Assembly: GCA_029945375.1 (NCBI GenBank)
Contig: CM057069.1
Coordinates: 186,001 to 250,000 of the forward strand
Length of the DNA stretch: 64,000 nucleotides
Direction of reading: 5' to 3'
Origin: Agaricus subrufescens
Lineage: Eukaryota; Basidiomycota; Agaricomycetes; Agaricales; Agaricaceae
Numbering within the stretch: the first letter of the stretch is position 1; every line of letters starts with the position of its first letter. The position numbers were made by a program, and so were the translations under genes. This document shows, piece by piece, positions 45,122-55,178 of this stretch. Below the pieces are notes generated by a model. The model had not been told where the DNA came from. It was given only the letters and a program-made list of their open reading frames with translations, and ran no database searches.

Positions 45122-45135
45122 ACCAACTAACGCTT
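45122..45135. repeat. Right target-site duplication of the LINE
   Basis: ACCAACTAACGCTT, identical to 22268-22281, at the 5' end of the LINE. Confidence 0.92.
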
Positions 45136-45878
45136 GCATTGAATTGCAGCGTTGATTTGTTGCCTGCATCATGATACTGATGCAGGTAACACGTTTCTAA
45201 TTTCATTGTCGTAACGAGATTCAATTAATATTGAAAATAAGCAACACATACGATGTGCAATAAGGTTAGTCGTCGGTTTTCTATTTGCTCCTCTATATTA
45301 TCCGGTTCATCTTCGTTGTTTCCCACAATCCTAAATTCATGCCCCTCATCATCATCATCGTCAGGTACATTGCTTGTATTTTGATTATTTTGAGAGTTGG
45401 CATTTGCTTCTTTTAATGCTTGACGTCACTCTCGTTCCTTCTCTCGATGACGGGCAAGAGCTGGATCGGCCTCTAAGAGATTCCCCACCAAATCCCAGAC
45501 ATCTGGTGCGTAAGTTTGTATTCCTCGAGTTATTTTCTCAATAGTAATCTCCTTCAACTGTTCGGCTGTTATTGATGTAGCGTTAAAATGAAACCCTTTG
45601 TTTGATTTTGTCAAATTTCGTATCTGCGAAGTCAGGGTGCCGGTATATTCCTTCTTTATCCATTTCTTCATAATCTCTCTGGTTCTCTGCTGGTGCACCA
45701 ACCAACCCAATAGACGAGGTAGGTCTTCAAGGAAACTGATGATATACTGTGAGTTAGTTACTCCTGGTTCTAATAGTGAGCGACGAATCAGGTTCTCGAG
45801 TGGAATATTGCTGGTCTCGAGGGCATTGATTACACTATAAAATGTGTTTGGAGGGTCGTTCGGGGGAGGAAAGGACAT
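45135..45878 (-). pseudogene. DUF6589 protein, N-terminal portion
   Basis: ATG 45878 (MSFPPPNDPPNTFYSV) opens 150 codons ending ...LARHREKERE-TGA at 45426-45428. The same frame continues after the TGA (RQALKEANANSQNNQN...) into an acidic stretch (VPDDDDDEGHEF) and RRLTLLHI. An intron at 45197-45251 follows, then KRVTCISIMMQATNQRCNSM, the block that precedes the DUF6589 domain in related fungal proteins. The LINE cuts the gene here. The TGA is most simply a CGA-to-TGA mutation. The minus-strand start lies about 345 bp inside the right TIR. Confidence 0.7.
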
Positions 45879-46084
45879 GATGATGTTAGAAAGATAGTAC
45901 ACGGTATCATATTCCGTTTGTTTCAACAGCTGTCCATCGTGGCTACCCACGAAGAGCAATTGCACATGGCTCTCGACTTCGCGAACTTGAGTCTAACTGA
46001 CGTTGTCCCGAATTGGTATATGTTACGGTCACACACTTTAGATAAGCAGATATGTGAATTATATAATATTTTGTTAGCTCTGAC

Positions 46085-46223
46085 ACGCGCGGGAATCTAA
46101 CGCGGTGATGCCCGAGAAAGGAGTGGTGCCAGCCGCTCACTGAGTGAGCACACCTCTTTACGCGGTGTTTGGCCCTATTTGCCAAACGTGCGAACTCAGT
46201 CGAGTCGGCTGGGTAGGAGCCTG
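46085..46223 (-). repeat. Right terminal inverted repeat and subterminal region
   Basis: It ends ...GAGTCGGCTGGGTAGGAGCCTG, the inverse of the left terminus. A subterminal block TGGTGCCAGCCGCTCACTGAG (about 46123-46148) contains the perfect palindrome GCTCACTGAGTGAGC and corresponds to the left block at 11470-11497. Confidence 0.85.
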
Positions 46224-46239
46224 CGTGAAACATTGAAAT

Positions 46240-46515
46240 ACAAGGTGGAAAAGCCTAATTGACAGACGACCTGTGTGGCTTCCTAATTGGGATGAAAAGA
46301 ACTTCTGATTTTTTCCCATTGTTCCCGAAGAAATTAGCCAATGAAAATCTTAGTTCCGATCCCGAGACGCCCACCCACTTGTCAGCTGCAACCGGTCATA
46401 GTCAAAGTCGTTCAAAACCTAACACTGGTCCTTATTTATACAATTATAAAGAGGAATTTTTCAAGAGGCGCTGCTCAGAAAACTGTGGCACCTTGCGCCC
46501 TCCAGAGTGTGTGTA
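46240..46515 (+). pseudogene. C-terminal remnant of a DUF6534-type gene (unit 3)
   Basis: The second block of the remnant seen in units 1 and 2 (FFPLFPKKLANENLSSDPET...CGTLRPPECV), ending TAG 46514-46516. The reading frame is open from about 46259. Its conservation in all three units suggests it is part of an expressed exon or was lost only recently. Confidence 0.35.
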
Positions 46516-46759
46516 GAGATAACTCCATTTCAGCTTGCGGATTAACTCTAGCCATAACCGCATGGAGATCAAGTATTTTTTTATACCATAACTATACCAC
46601 AGCCCATAATGTCATGAAGAAAGCCTGGGTGAACTTGGGTGCAGTGCCTGTATCTCGCTCTACCGCGCAAGCCGGCTTGGTACAGCCTCACAAGCAGATA
46701 TAAAATGAGACAAGGTACTGGTGCCGAAGAGAAATAAACAATCCCCCTCTCCATATACC

Positions 46760-48458
46760 ATGCCAGGGCCCACCAATATTGAGTTGTATGTTGTGTCCAT
46801 ACTCTTTGTCGTATAGTGTATTGAATCAACCCCGTAATTAGCCAAGGGCCAATACTTATAGGCACAATGATCAATATCGTTTTATTTGGAATTATGATCG
46901 CGCAGGTCTGTGTCTATTATACAAGCTTCAATAGGCGGTGAGTGTAGAGGTTATCTTTATTAAGAAAAAGCGCTATGATTGATGGCCACGATTCCATTCA
47001 GAGACAAGTTGTCCCTGAAACTCTTTGTACGTCAATTCATAGCAAATATCGCTGTCATGAAAGAACCTCAAAGCCAATACCCTGCTTGATATAGGTGATT
47101 GCGGTCTTTTTGATCGACGCTGTCAATACTGTATTTGACGTTGTATACATATTTGAACGCTTGATTCTCCATTTCGGTAAGTATCACCGGTGCGTCTATG
47201 TTACATTTGATTGTACAACAAAGTCACAGGAGATATCAAATACCTGGAAGTGCCAAACTGGCGTATGTACCTATCTGTGACCCTGTTCTCTACCCGAATC
47301 AGCTAACGTTCTATCACTACAGGAAATGCAATGGGTAAGGATTTCATTTTGAAAGCGCGGAATATTACTAGAGAAAACTTGTCAATGTAAACATAGATCC
47401 GGCGTTGACGGTGAGTCCGGTGTAGAATGAAAGATATCGTACTACGATCTGAGTACTTACTTCATCTTCATATCAAGGGTATAATCTCGCTCATGGTTCA
47501 GATGTTCTTTGTCTGGCGAATTTACAAGTTGACAAGGAACTGGCTCCTAGTGGCAATCGGTACCATTCCAACTTTAGCATCGGGGGGTAATATCTTTTTG
47601 GTGCTTCAGTATCCTTCAGTCACACTAATGAGTCTTCCCATAGGATGCGCTGTGGTCACAGCCTGGGAAAGCCTCCTTATCTCGGAATTAAGCGAATTTC
47701 ACAGATTTCACGTAAGCCAATCCATACACTCCCGGCCAAGAAATTCCAGTCATACACATAAAGGGCGTCGTAATTGCCTGGCTATCCTGTGCAGCCGCGG
47801 CTGATATTACGATCACTACAGTCCTGATAAGGCATTTGTGAGTTAGCTTGTCAACATTATAAGGGGGTGCCGTACACTGACCATTTCGCTAGGGTAAGCT
47901 GATAGGTTTCTACTTTTCTACAATTGTGGCCGCTTAACTATATGTAGTGGAGGTGGAAGACGGATACGACTAATAAGGCTTCACACATGCTGATTGATCA
48001 CATCATTCTCGGTGCGTAAGACTTTATGTTTCCGATTGCCTTTTGTCCGAAATCGTATACAGTAACCGTGCAAACTGGACTCATTACCTCTGTAGTGGCT
48101 ACTATAAATTTAGCCATTTTTCTCACCAAGGTAAGTAGCACACCCATCCGTCTCTGCGTCTAAGAAGCTCATCGACATAATTCTCACTCGCAGAATTCAC
48201 CTGGATTGTAAGTTCCGCCACAGTAACCCCAAATGTAAAATTCCAACATACTGAGATCTCAATGCCGGACTTTGTTGCAGGCACATACTCTTCAACTTTG
48301 CTCTCTGCAAGCTCTATTCTAATTCTCTCATGGGCAATCTCAATTCTCGAGTGCGCTCCAAAGACGACGACGTTAATCATTCGACTATAGAAATCGCTTT
48401 CAGAGAGCAATCTCGGGGACAACCCAATGAGCGTGATAATACGATCAGTTCCTGTTAA
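46760..48458 (+). CDS. DUF6534-type seven-TM membrane protein, type B copy 3
   Basis: ATG 46760 (MPGPTNIEF) is spliced GTATGT...TTAG to QGPILIGTMINIVLFGIMIA. Further exons give VIAVFLIDAVNTVFDVVYIF, GIISLMVQMFFVWRIYKLTR, GCAVVTAWESLLISELSEF, VQTGLITSVVATINLAIF, a 14-nt micro-exon 48194-48207, and a last exon beginning with an HILFNFALCKLYSN-like motif and ending TAA 48456-48458. Type-B copies 1-3 share the same exon phases. The promoter region upstream is intact to about 46520, and the transposon lies some 540 bp upstream. Function unknown. Confidence 0.65.
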
Positions 48459-48975
48459 GAACTAGATGTCAGTGGCGCCTGTCACAGATCCAAGGAGGTG
48501 CGTACCGACTTCGTTTCTTTATAGACACTATCTGCTGACAAAATAGTGAATTAGTGACCGGGAATTCTTTGAAAGGTGGTATTCGCCCACGTAGAGGCCA
48601 CCGAAATAAGAGACATAGTTACCCAACAAAGATCTTATGGGACAAAGGCGACGCAGGACGGACGGTCATTGAGATTAATCATTAATCACCCTCGCTAGGC
48701 TGTATGCTGAATGTATATAATGATTACTGATAACCAATTTTGATGGCTTCGTCTGAAGGAACTCAAAGAAAACAAAATTTCAGCACCAAAACAACTCTTG
48801 GTATAGATTCTATATACATCGGCCAATGCAAAAAATGAGCAATCTACAACATTAATCCGGTGCAAACAAGAAATAGAGATCCTGTATACAAATAGATATA
48901 TACACCGCCCGTCCGTACGCTACTTCTTCTAGATATACGGCGGCCCAAGAACTATGTTTGTAAAAGAAAGCGCGA
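48459..48975. other. Intergenic spacer between the DUF6534 array and the carrier gene
   Basis: About 515 bp without a supported gene. Part of it (48745-48812) is shared with the end of unit 2. The genes on either side converge here. Confidence 0.5.
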
Positions 48976-50571
48976 TCAGCCATCCATAAACCAAAGAATA
49001 GAATCAAAAAACGCACCCTGTCTAAAGACACCAAGGGTAAATTCTACAACCAACAAAAGCACACCACCACCAGGAGCAAGTCGGAGGACCTTGGGTACAA
49101 AACCTTTATATAAAGAAGCGAAACCTTCTTCACGCAACATAGTGGCGATGGCTGGGTATGTCCAGTTATATTTAGGTATAACACCTGGTATACGTTCGGC
49201 TCCTTGTATGCGCGATTTTACGACCTGTTATATAAATGAGCAAATTTAATGTTTGAAGCAATGTGAGTGGTCGATAAGAGTACTCACGTCGAAGCTGTTG
49301 AAAGGATTGTGAGTTAGGTGATGGGGGATTAGAGGGAAAGGAACTTACGGCGTATTGAGCACTGTACCACAGAAACCACCGATAGCACCAGAAACAAAAT
49401 TATTGAAAAGATGATCTTTAGAGTTCTGAAGCCGAATAAGAACCAACCATGGGCCCGAGATTTAATAACGTACTTTCGGTGTAGGGAGCATTCCCTTGAC
49501 GGTGAAGATACATCCAAAATAACCGCCGTTCCACCAGAAATGACTGGTTCAGGCATTAATATCTCACTCTTATAGCGTTAAACACTCAAAAGCGCGGAAA
49601 AAACGCACCGCCAGAACGTAGACTCCATGCCGGCATAGAGTCCAAGAACACCTTCCTTTTGAATTACCTGCTTCACGACGTCCATCGGACCTTTATACGT
49701 GCTCGCCTTGTCTTGAAGTCTGTCCCGATGTTAAGCTATGCGAATGTTCAGACACCAAAAATAGCACCCACCTGATTTTGACAAGTTCGAATGGGACGAC
49801 AACCACACTTTCCTAGCCGCCCCACGTGCGTCAGAAGAGACGTGTACGAGTTATTTTTGCGGAGAGAGAAGCGCACCGTGGCACCAGCACTGCAACCTGT
49901 GATAATTGACAGGCTCTGCGTCATGTTGGCCTGACCGGACCATTCGAGGTAATGTTTGCCCCAAAAATCATTAGCCGCGCTTTAGAAGTACATTTATGCG
50001 TAAGGATCGGGCTTCTCTCGGATCTGAATGAACGTACAATTTGACAGCACGCTTAGGGGCCTCTAGTAAGAGGGGAGGAACAAGACCTGAGGAGAAATAT
50101 GAATGTGAATGGGGTGACTTTGGGCCGAGAAATGAGAATTACCCCGATAAAGCCGACCAACGCTGAGCGAAAATTTTCGTCAAGGAAGGGTAGGGGATGC
50201 ATAGTGGAATGCGTACCCTTCTTGCTTGACGATAGAAGACAGAGTTCCGACGAGGCCTTGGGACTTTCCGGTGTCCAGTTGCATACGAGTTTTCACCTAG
50301 TAGAATTATGCTCGTGTGACCACACAGCGCAACGGAAAGCAAGGGCACGGCAACGTACGACATCTATGGGGGCATAATTCCAGTGGGGAAGCGAGGCGAC
50401 AAGTAGGCAACGTACCGAGCGGATAGAAGGTAAGAATTTCCGAGATTCCAGCAATGGCACCAGCGGCAAAGTTGGCGATAAAGGGGAGGGCTGGGGTAGA
50501 AAAGGTGTAAGCAGAGAGAAAAGCGGGGAGGGAGAGGAGAACGTACGCTTGGGCTTGTGCTCCTGGGCCAT
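48976..50571 (-). CDS. ODC1: Mitochondrial 2-oxodicarboxylate carrier (ODC/SLC25A21-like)
   Basis: A highly intron-split minus-strand gene. ATG 50571 (MAQEHKPK) is spliced to PLPFIANFAAGAIAGISEILTFYPL, then DVVKTRMQLDTGKSQG, RGLVPPLLLEAPKRAVKF, LSIITGCSAGATE, VVVVPFELVKIR, YKGPMDVVKQVIQKEG, GFCGTVLNTPFDVVKSRIQ and LYKGFVPKVLRLAPGGGVLL. The stop is TGA 48976-48978. Three mitochondrial-carrier repeats with P-x-D/E-x-x-K/R signatures are visible. The LRLAPGGGVLLLVVE ending is diagnostic of the 2-oxodicarboxylate carriers that exchange 2-oxoadipate/2-oxoglutarate across the inner membrane in lysine metabolism. The third signature is assembled from three exons, the middle one only 7 nt (49288-49294). 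Exons in the middle of the gene were placed by similarity. Confidence 0.88.
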
Positions 50572-50706
50572 TGCGGGAGGGAACTAGAGAAAGAGAACAC
50601 TGCGTAGGATCCCGGTTTTGATCCAACCGGATTTATCGGGTGTCACGGATCAGTGACGCGTGCGTGACGAGTGTTGTCGGTGGAGTTGGCCGGGACGCGG
50701 GCTGCG
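50572..50706. promoter_or_regulatory. Shared 135-bp divergent promoter (carrier and SRP9)
   Basis: The start codons of the minus-strand carrier (50571) and plus-strand SRP9 (50707) are 135 bp apart, so both must be driven from this interval. I see no clear TATA box. The stretch TGTCACGGATCAGTGACGCG (50641-50660) contains the inverted repeat GTCAC...GTGAC. Confidence 0.6.
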
Positions 50707-51183
50707 ATGGTCTACATCCACTCCTGGGCAGACTTCCACGACGCCGCAGAGGCCCTCTACGCCCGATCCCCGCACTCCGTCAGCCCCGTCCTTGCCCCCG
50801 TCGCGTCTGCTCATCTCTTTTCTAGGCCCGATATGTCGTCAAGTGGAAATCGGCAGAGGGAAAGCTCGTGCTGAAGATCACCGACGATGCCAGCGTCCGT
50901 CTCCTTACTCTGCTTCCTTCGTGCAACCGCTCATGGCTCATCGCCGCAGTGTATAAAATTCAAGACACACTCTTCTATCTTTCTCAACAGATTCGAGGCC
51001 CTGAACCTCTCCCTCATCGACAAGATGCAAAATCGGCGCCGGGAGCCTCCCAAACCCATCCAAGAACAGCCTCCTTCCGCCGTCGAAAATGCGCCCGAGG
51101 CAGCAGCGGCCCCGTCTGCTCCCATCCAGTCTGCTTCCACCACCAGTGGTATCAAAAAGAAAAAGCCTAAAAAGAAGAAATAG
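50707..51183 (+). CDS. SRP9: Signal recognition particle subunit SRP9
   Basis: Three exons, all phase 0: 50707-50778, 50826-50894 and 50950-51183, giving 124 residues. The sequence runs MVYIHSWADFHDAAEALYAR, then RYVVKWKSAEGKLVLKITDD, then CIKFKTHSSIFLNRFEALNL, the standard SRP9 fold. The tail ends in a lysine-rich run (KKKKPKKKK). SRP9 pairs with SRP14 to bind the Alu domain of SRP RNA and delay elongation during co-translational targeting to the ER. Intron 1 is 47 nt and intron 2 is 55 nt. The C-terminal extension of about 45 residues (P/A/S-rich) is longer than in animal SRP9, as usual in basidiomycetes. Confidence 0.93.
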
Positions 51184-51584
51184 AACTGGATAAGCCCTAG
51201 GACGCTTCCTCGCCTTAAGTTTTTGGTTTGCCTTCTCCAAGAACAGTGTTGTATCAGTGATGGTGAGTCATCTGATCGGTCCCGATATACAACCTGCTTA
51301 TTCTTGTCCATCCAGTATCTAATAGTAGTAGTACAATTCATTTCTTTCCTCTTGTAAAATGCGAACGCGCCGTGCATGCAACGTTTTGCGCGTAATATGC
51401 CGATTTATGTGATGCAAATCGAATGCTTCTCTTTAGGATAAACCCAATGTTACGCGTGAGTCCAACTTGGATTCCGATGATCCGAGAAAGACATCAATCA
51501 AACGATTAAATTTTTCGGACGCCCACTGCGATGCTCCTCCTTTGTATTCCCTCTACATGCAGTAATTAAAGAGCCGCTCCTAAT
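51184..51584. other. Spacer after SRP9
   Basis: No gene seen. From about 51217 the sequence is repeated at about 53290-53680, marking the left edge of the tandem duplication that made the two oxygenase genes. Confidence 0.6.
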
Positions 51585-53084
51585 TCAATCCTCCATCATA
51601 TCCCCATCCCCCGCGTTGATCCTACCGGACAAATCTACAACAATACAAACATTGAAATAGTATACCTCCTGTTGAGGCTCGTTGCCAAGTTCACTATACT
51701 CCGTTTCCCCCCTCAAATTACTAGTCGGTGCAGTAACCCAACTAATGTTAATAGAACGGGGGTGGCATATATCGATATTTTCCAGATAAGAATGGCTCCA
51801 CGTTGATCTGTCCTCATCCGTCTTCAACGTCTTGAGTGATTTACCATTTTTCCAAACAATGCGCGTACAACTCTCCTCCATAAGGTACATCAACGAGTTG
51901 TCTTGTCGCTCAACTTCCCGTTCTTCTTGGCCACGCGTGACATCATAGAATAATACCCAAAAATGCGGCGAACCACCGAAAATGTTACTTGCTTCGTACA
52001 AGTACTTCAGGTCAGGGTTTAAACCCAATTCTTTGAGTGAACGAAACAAAAGTGCATCCGGCCCTTTGAGATACCCCACTGGGTCGTTGGAAAATGTACA
52101 GTCAGCGCCTTGATGTCCCTCAATTTCCTTGGGATACCGGTGCTCAAGCCCGAAACCGAGGTACTTGTTCTCTTTGAGGAAGCTAGGATCATCAACAATT
52201 TTACTGAGAGCCGACATGAATGGGTTCATGGGAACGTTGAGTGGCTTCGCAGGAGGGATTGATGGCGCTCGATGATTATCAAAATAGAGGTTGAATGTGA
52301 TCGTAATCCGATGGCCGGAGGTCACTTCCAACACTTCATGATCAACGTCACTATAAAACGCCACATATACAACAGAGGTTGAAGAAGCTGATTGAAGTAG
52401 TGCCGCCGCATCGAAAGAAAGCTCACGACCCCGATGACGGAGGCTCAAATTTCCGCCTTGATGTTGAGTTGGAAGAGTGCAAACCAACGATCCAAACATA
52501 TTTTCGGCACGGGGTGTATCTTTATGAGTCTTAAAAAACCCGCCTTGACCTATACGCCACAACTCGTTAGATCAACTACCGAAGAGACTTCATAATCGAA
52601 TCTCACCATAGATGTTAAGCTTATAAGGCTCAACACGAATACCTCTCTCAAAAGAATCCCAAGGACAAAGTCCTTGCGCAAGCTTCGAAACAAATTCCCC
52701 AGAATCCGGATTAAATCGCCAAGAAAACTCATCTTGATCAAGTTTCAAAGCCTTTCTATAACTCTCATCCAAAACATCTTCAGGTCCCCGACCAAAAGTA
52801 GCAGGAGCGCAATTATCCACAAGCAACTTGATATCGCTTTCAGTCATTGCTCCTATATCAAATTGGCTACACAGCACCGTAAAAAAAAAGCAGAGAAAAG
52901 AGTTGATGCGCTATTGTTGTATACTATCCGCAAATAGCACTCACTGCCAAGAAGTGTTCTTTAACTTTATTAATAGAGACAGTTGTGGTCCGGAGAGGTC
53001 GATGACGCCGCTTGTCCAGGGTTCATGATATTTTTCCTGATCATTCCAGAGTTTGCGAAGATGCTTGATGTGAGCTTGAGCCAT
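51585..53084 (-). CDS. 2-oxoglutarate/Fe(II) oxygenase, prolyl-4-hydroxylase-like, copy 1
   Basis: ATG 53084 (MAQAHIKHLRKLWNDQEKYH) opens exon 1. Exon 2 carries MTESDIKLLVDNCAPATFGR. Exon 3, joined in phase at ...IYG|QGGFFKTHKDTPRAENMFG, is 320 codons. The iron-binding HxD is in FKTHKDT, the distal His in DVDHEV, and the 2OG-binding Arg in SGHRITITFNLYF. This is the fungal group with the MFGSLVCTLPTQHQGG motif; substrates are not known. Introns are 60-90 nt. The gene is paired with an almost identical neighbour (53674-55178), both from one ~2.1-kb tandem duplication. Confidence 0.85.
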
Positions 53085-53673
53085 TGCGCAAAATATGTGG
53101 TGGTTTGAAAAAAAAATATAAAACTAGGGGTGGTGTGAGTCACCCGGCATAATATACCCCAGTCGCGATTTTCCGATCAAGTTCTCGTCCCGTGATCCGC
53201 GAACCGATCTCTTCAACTTAACTGAAAGTCCCACCCTGCCCTCTCAACAGCGGTACTAAGAGGATCGACTTATGAGACAGCGACTGAGTTTTCAGTCTGC
53301 CTTCTCCGAGAATAGTGTTATATCAGTGATACTAAGTCATCCGATCGATCGCGACATATGACTGGCTTATTCTTGTCTATCTAGTATCTAATAGTAGTAC
53401 TAAAATCCATATCTTTGCCCTTGTGAAATGTGAACATGCTGCGCATATAACGTTCTGTGCGTAATATGCCGAATTCATCTGACGCAATCGAATGCGTCAA
53501 ACTCAGAGAGGAATTTTTTTATGATAAACCCCACGTTAGGCGGCGAGTCAAACTTGGATTTAAATGATCCATGAAAGACATCAACTAAGTGCGATCAAAT
53601 TTTTCGGACGCCCACTGCGACACACCTCCCTTATATTCACACTACAGTAAACTAAAGAGCTGTTCCCAACAAT
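53085..53673. other. Spacer between the two oxygenase genes
   Basis: About 590 bp with no supported gene. 53085-53280 is the promoter side of copy 1 and matches 55179-55370. 53290-53673 matches the spacer after SRP9. Confidence 0.6.
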
Positions 53674-55178
53674 TTAATCCTCCGGCATATCTTCGCCTTC
53701 ATCCCCCGCTTGAATCCTATGCGACAAATCGACTACAATACAAACATCGAAGTAGTAAATCTCCTCTTGAGCCTGGTTGCCAAGTTCGATATATTCCGTT
53801 TCCCCCGTCAAATTGCTAGTCGGTGCAGTAATCCAGCTAACATTGATAGAACGGGGCTGGCACATCTTGATATTTTTCAGATAAGAATGACTCCACCCGG
53901 ACAAGTGCTTGTCCATCTTCAATGTCTTGAGCGATTTACCCTTCTTCCATACAATGCGCGTACTGCTCTCCTCCATGAGGTACATTAACGAGTTGTCTTC
54001 TCGCCAAACGTCATCTTCATCTTGACCGTCAATGATATGGGAGAGTAATACCCAAAAATGGGGCGAATCTTCAGAAATGTTACTTCCTTCGTACAAATAG
54101 CTCAGGCTAGGATTCAGACCCATGTCTTCGAGGGAGTAAAACAAAAATGCATCTGGGCCTTTGAGATACTCTACTGGTTGGCAGCGGAATGTACGGTCAG
54201 CGCCTTGGTGTCCCTCAATCTTCTTGGGATAGCGATGTTCAAGCCCAAAACCGAGGTACTTGTGCTCTTTGAGGAAGCTATGATCATCAATGACTTCACT
54301 GAGAGCCGACATGAAAGGATTCATGGGAATATCAAGCGGCTCCGCAGGAAGAATTGATGGCGCTCGATGATTATCAAAATAGAGGTTGAATGTGATCGTA
54401 ATCCGATGGCCAGAGGTCACTTCTAGAACTTCATGATCAACGTCACTATAAAATGCTACATATGCAACCGAGGTCGGAGGAGCCGATTGAAGTAGAGCTG
54501 CTGCGTCGAAGGAAAGCTCACGACCCCGATGACGAAGACTCAAATTTCCACCTTGATGTTGAGTTGGAAGAGTGCAAACCAACGATCCAAACATATTTTC
54601 GGCACGAGGAGTATCCTTATGAGTTTTGAAAAACCCGCCTTGACCTATACACCATAGCTCGTTAGATCAACTACTGAAGAGATTTCATGGTATAATCTCA
54701 CCATAGACATTTAGCTTATAAGGTTCAACACGAATACCTCTCTCAAGAGAACCCCAGGGACAAAATTCTTGCGTAAGTCTCGAAACAAATTCCCCAGAAT
54801 CCGGATTGAACCGCCAACAAAACCCATCGTGGTCAAGTTTCAGAGCCTTCCTATAACTTTCATCCAAAACATCTTCAGGTCCTCGACCAAAAGTAGCAGG
54901 AGCGCATTTATCCACAAGCAACTTGATATCACTTTCCGTCATTGAGCCTATTTCAAAGTGGCTACGCAGCACCGGAAAAAAAAATAGAGAAAAGAGTTGA
55001 TGACTATTGTTGTATGATATACCGCAAATAGCACTCACTGCCAAGAAGTGTTCGTCAACTTTATTAATAGAGAAAGTTGTGGTCCGGAGAGGTCGATGAC
55101 ACCGCTGGTCCAGGGCTCATGATATTTCTCTTGATCATTCCAGAGTTTTCGAAGATGCTTGATGTGAGCTTGAGCCAT
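53674..55178 (-). CDS. 2-oxoglutarate/Fe(II) oxygenase, prolyl-4-hydroxylase-like, copy 2
   Basis: Same three-exon structure as copy 1. ATG 55178 (MAQAHIKHLRKLWNDQ), exon 2 with MTESDIKLLVDKCAPATF, exon 3 with THKDTPRAENMFGSLVCTLP, DVDHEVLEVTSGHRITITF and the same catalytic H, D, H and R. Differences from copy 1 concentrate in the middle (SLEDMGLNPSLSYLYEGSN against SLKELGLNPDLKYLYEASN). Both copies appear functional. The flanking sequences are duplicated too, so regulation may be shared. Confidence 0.85.

Larger units (their letters stand above)
11395..46223. mobile_element. TIR DNA transposon carrying RecQ-like helicase and DUF6589 genes (nested host for later insertions)
   Basis: The boundaries are set by 22-bp perfect inverted termini (CAGGCTCC... 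at 11395, ...GGAGCCTG at 46223), a 9-bp target duplication, and empty sites in two paralogous units. Its own content is 11395-14256, 20148-22281 and 45136-46223, about 6.1 kb. It has two convergent genes, the RecQ-like helicase (+) and the DUF6589 protein (-), whose stop codons are 9 bp apart. Everything else is Copia, LINE and Gypsy sequence with separate target duplications. A 9-bp duplication is common in Mutator-like elements, but no MULE transposase is present, and I cannot place it in a named superfamily. Both genes contain an in-frame TGA, so this copy is probably inactive on its own. Confidence 0.85.
46224..48812 (+). repeat. Tandem unit 3 of the DUF6534 array (truncated, right part)
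   Basis: Begins with the 9-bp target duplication and continues the sequence left off at 11394. It holds a remnant block and one type-B gene, but no type-A gene. The last part (48745-48812) matches the right edge of unit 2 (11225-11288). Confidence 0.8.

Noticed and set aside
11395..46223. The 35-kb TIR element as a Starship-like giant transposon
   Set aside because: No tyrosine recombinase (DUF3435) at an edge; Starships lack long TIRs. The size comes from nested retroelements with their own target duplications; the original element is about 6.1 kb.
51585..55178. TET/JBP-type dioxygenases linked to a fungal DNA transposon (as in KDZ elements)
   Set aside because: The two oxygenases lie outside the transposon, and their THKDT and DHEV motifs and MFGSLVCTLP block match the prolyl-4-hydroxylase-like group, not TET/JBP.
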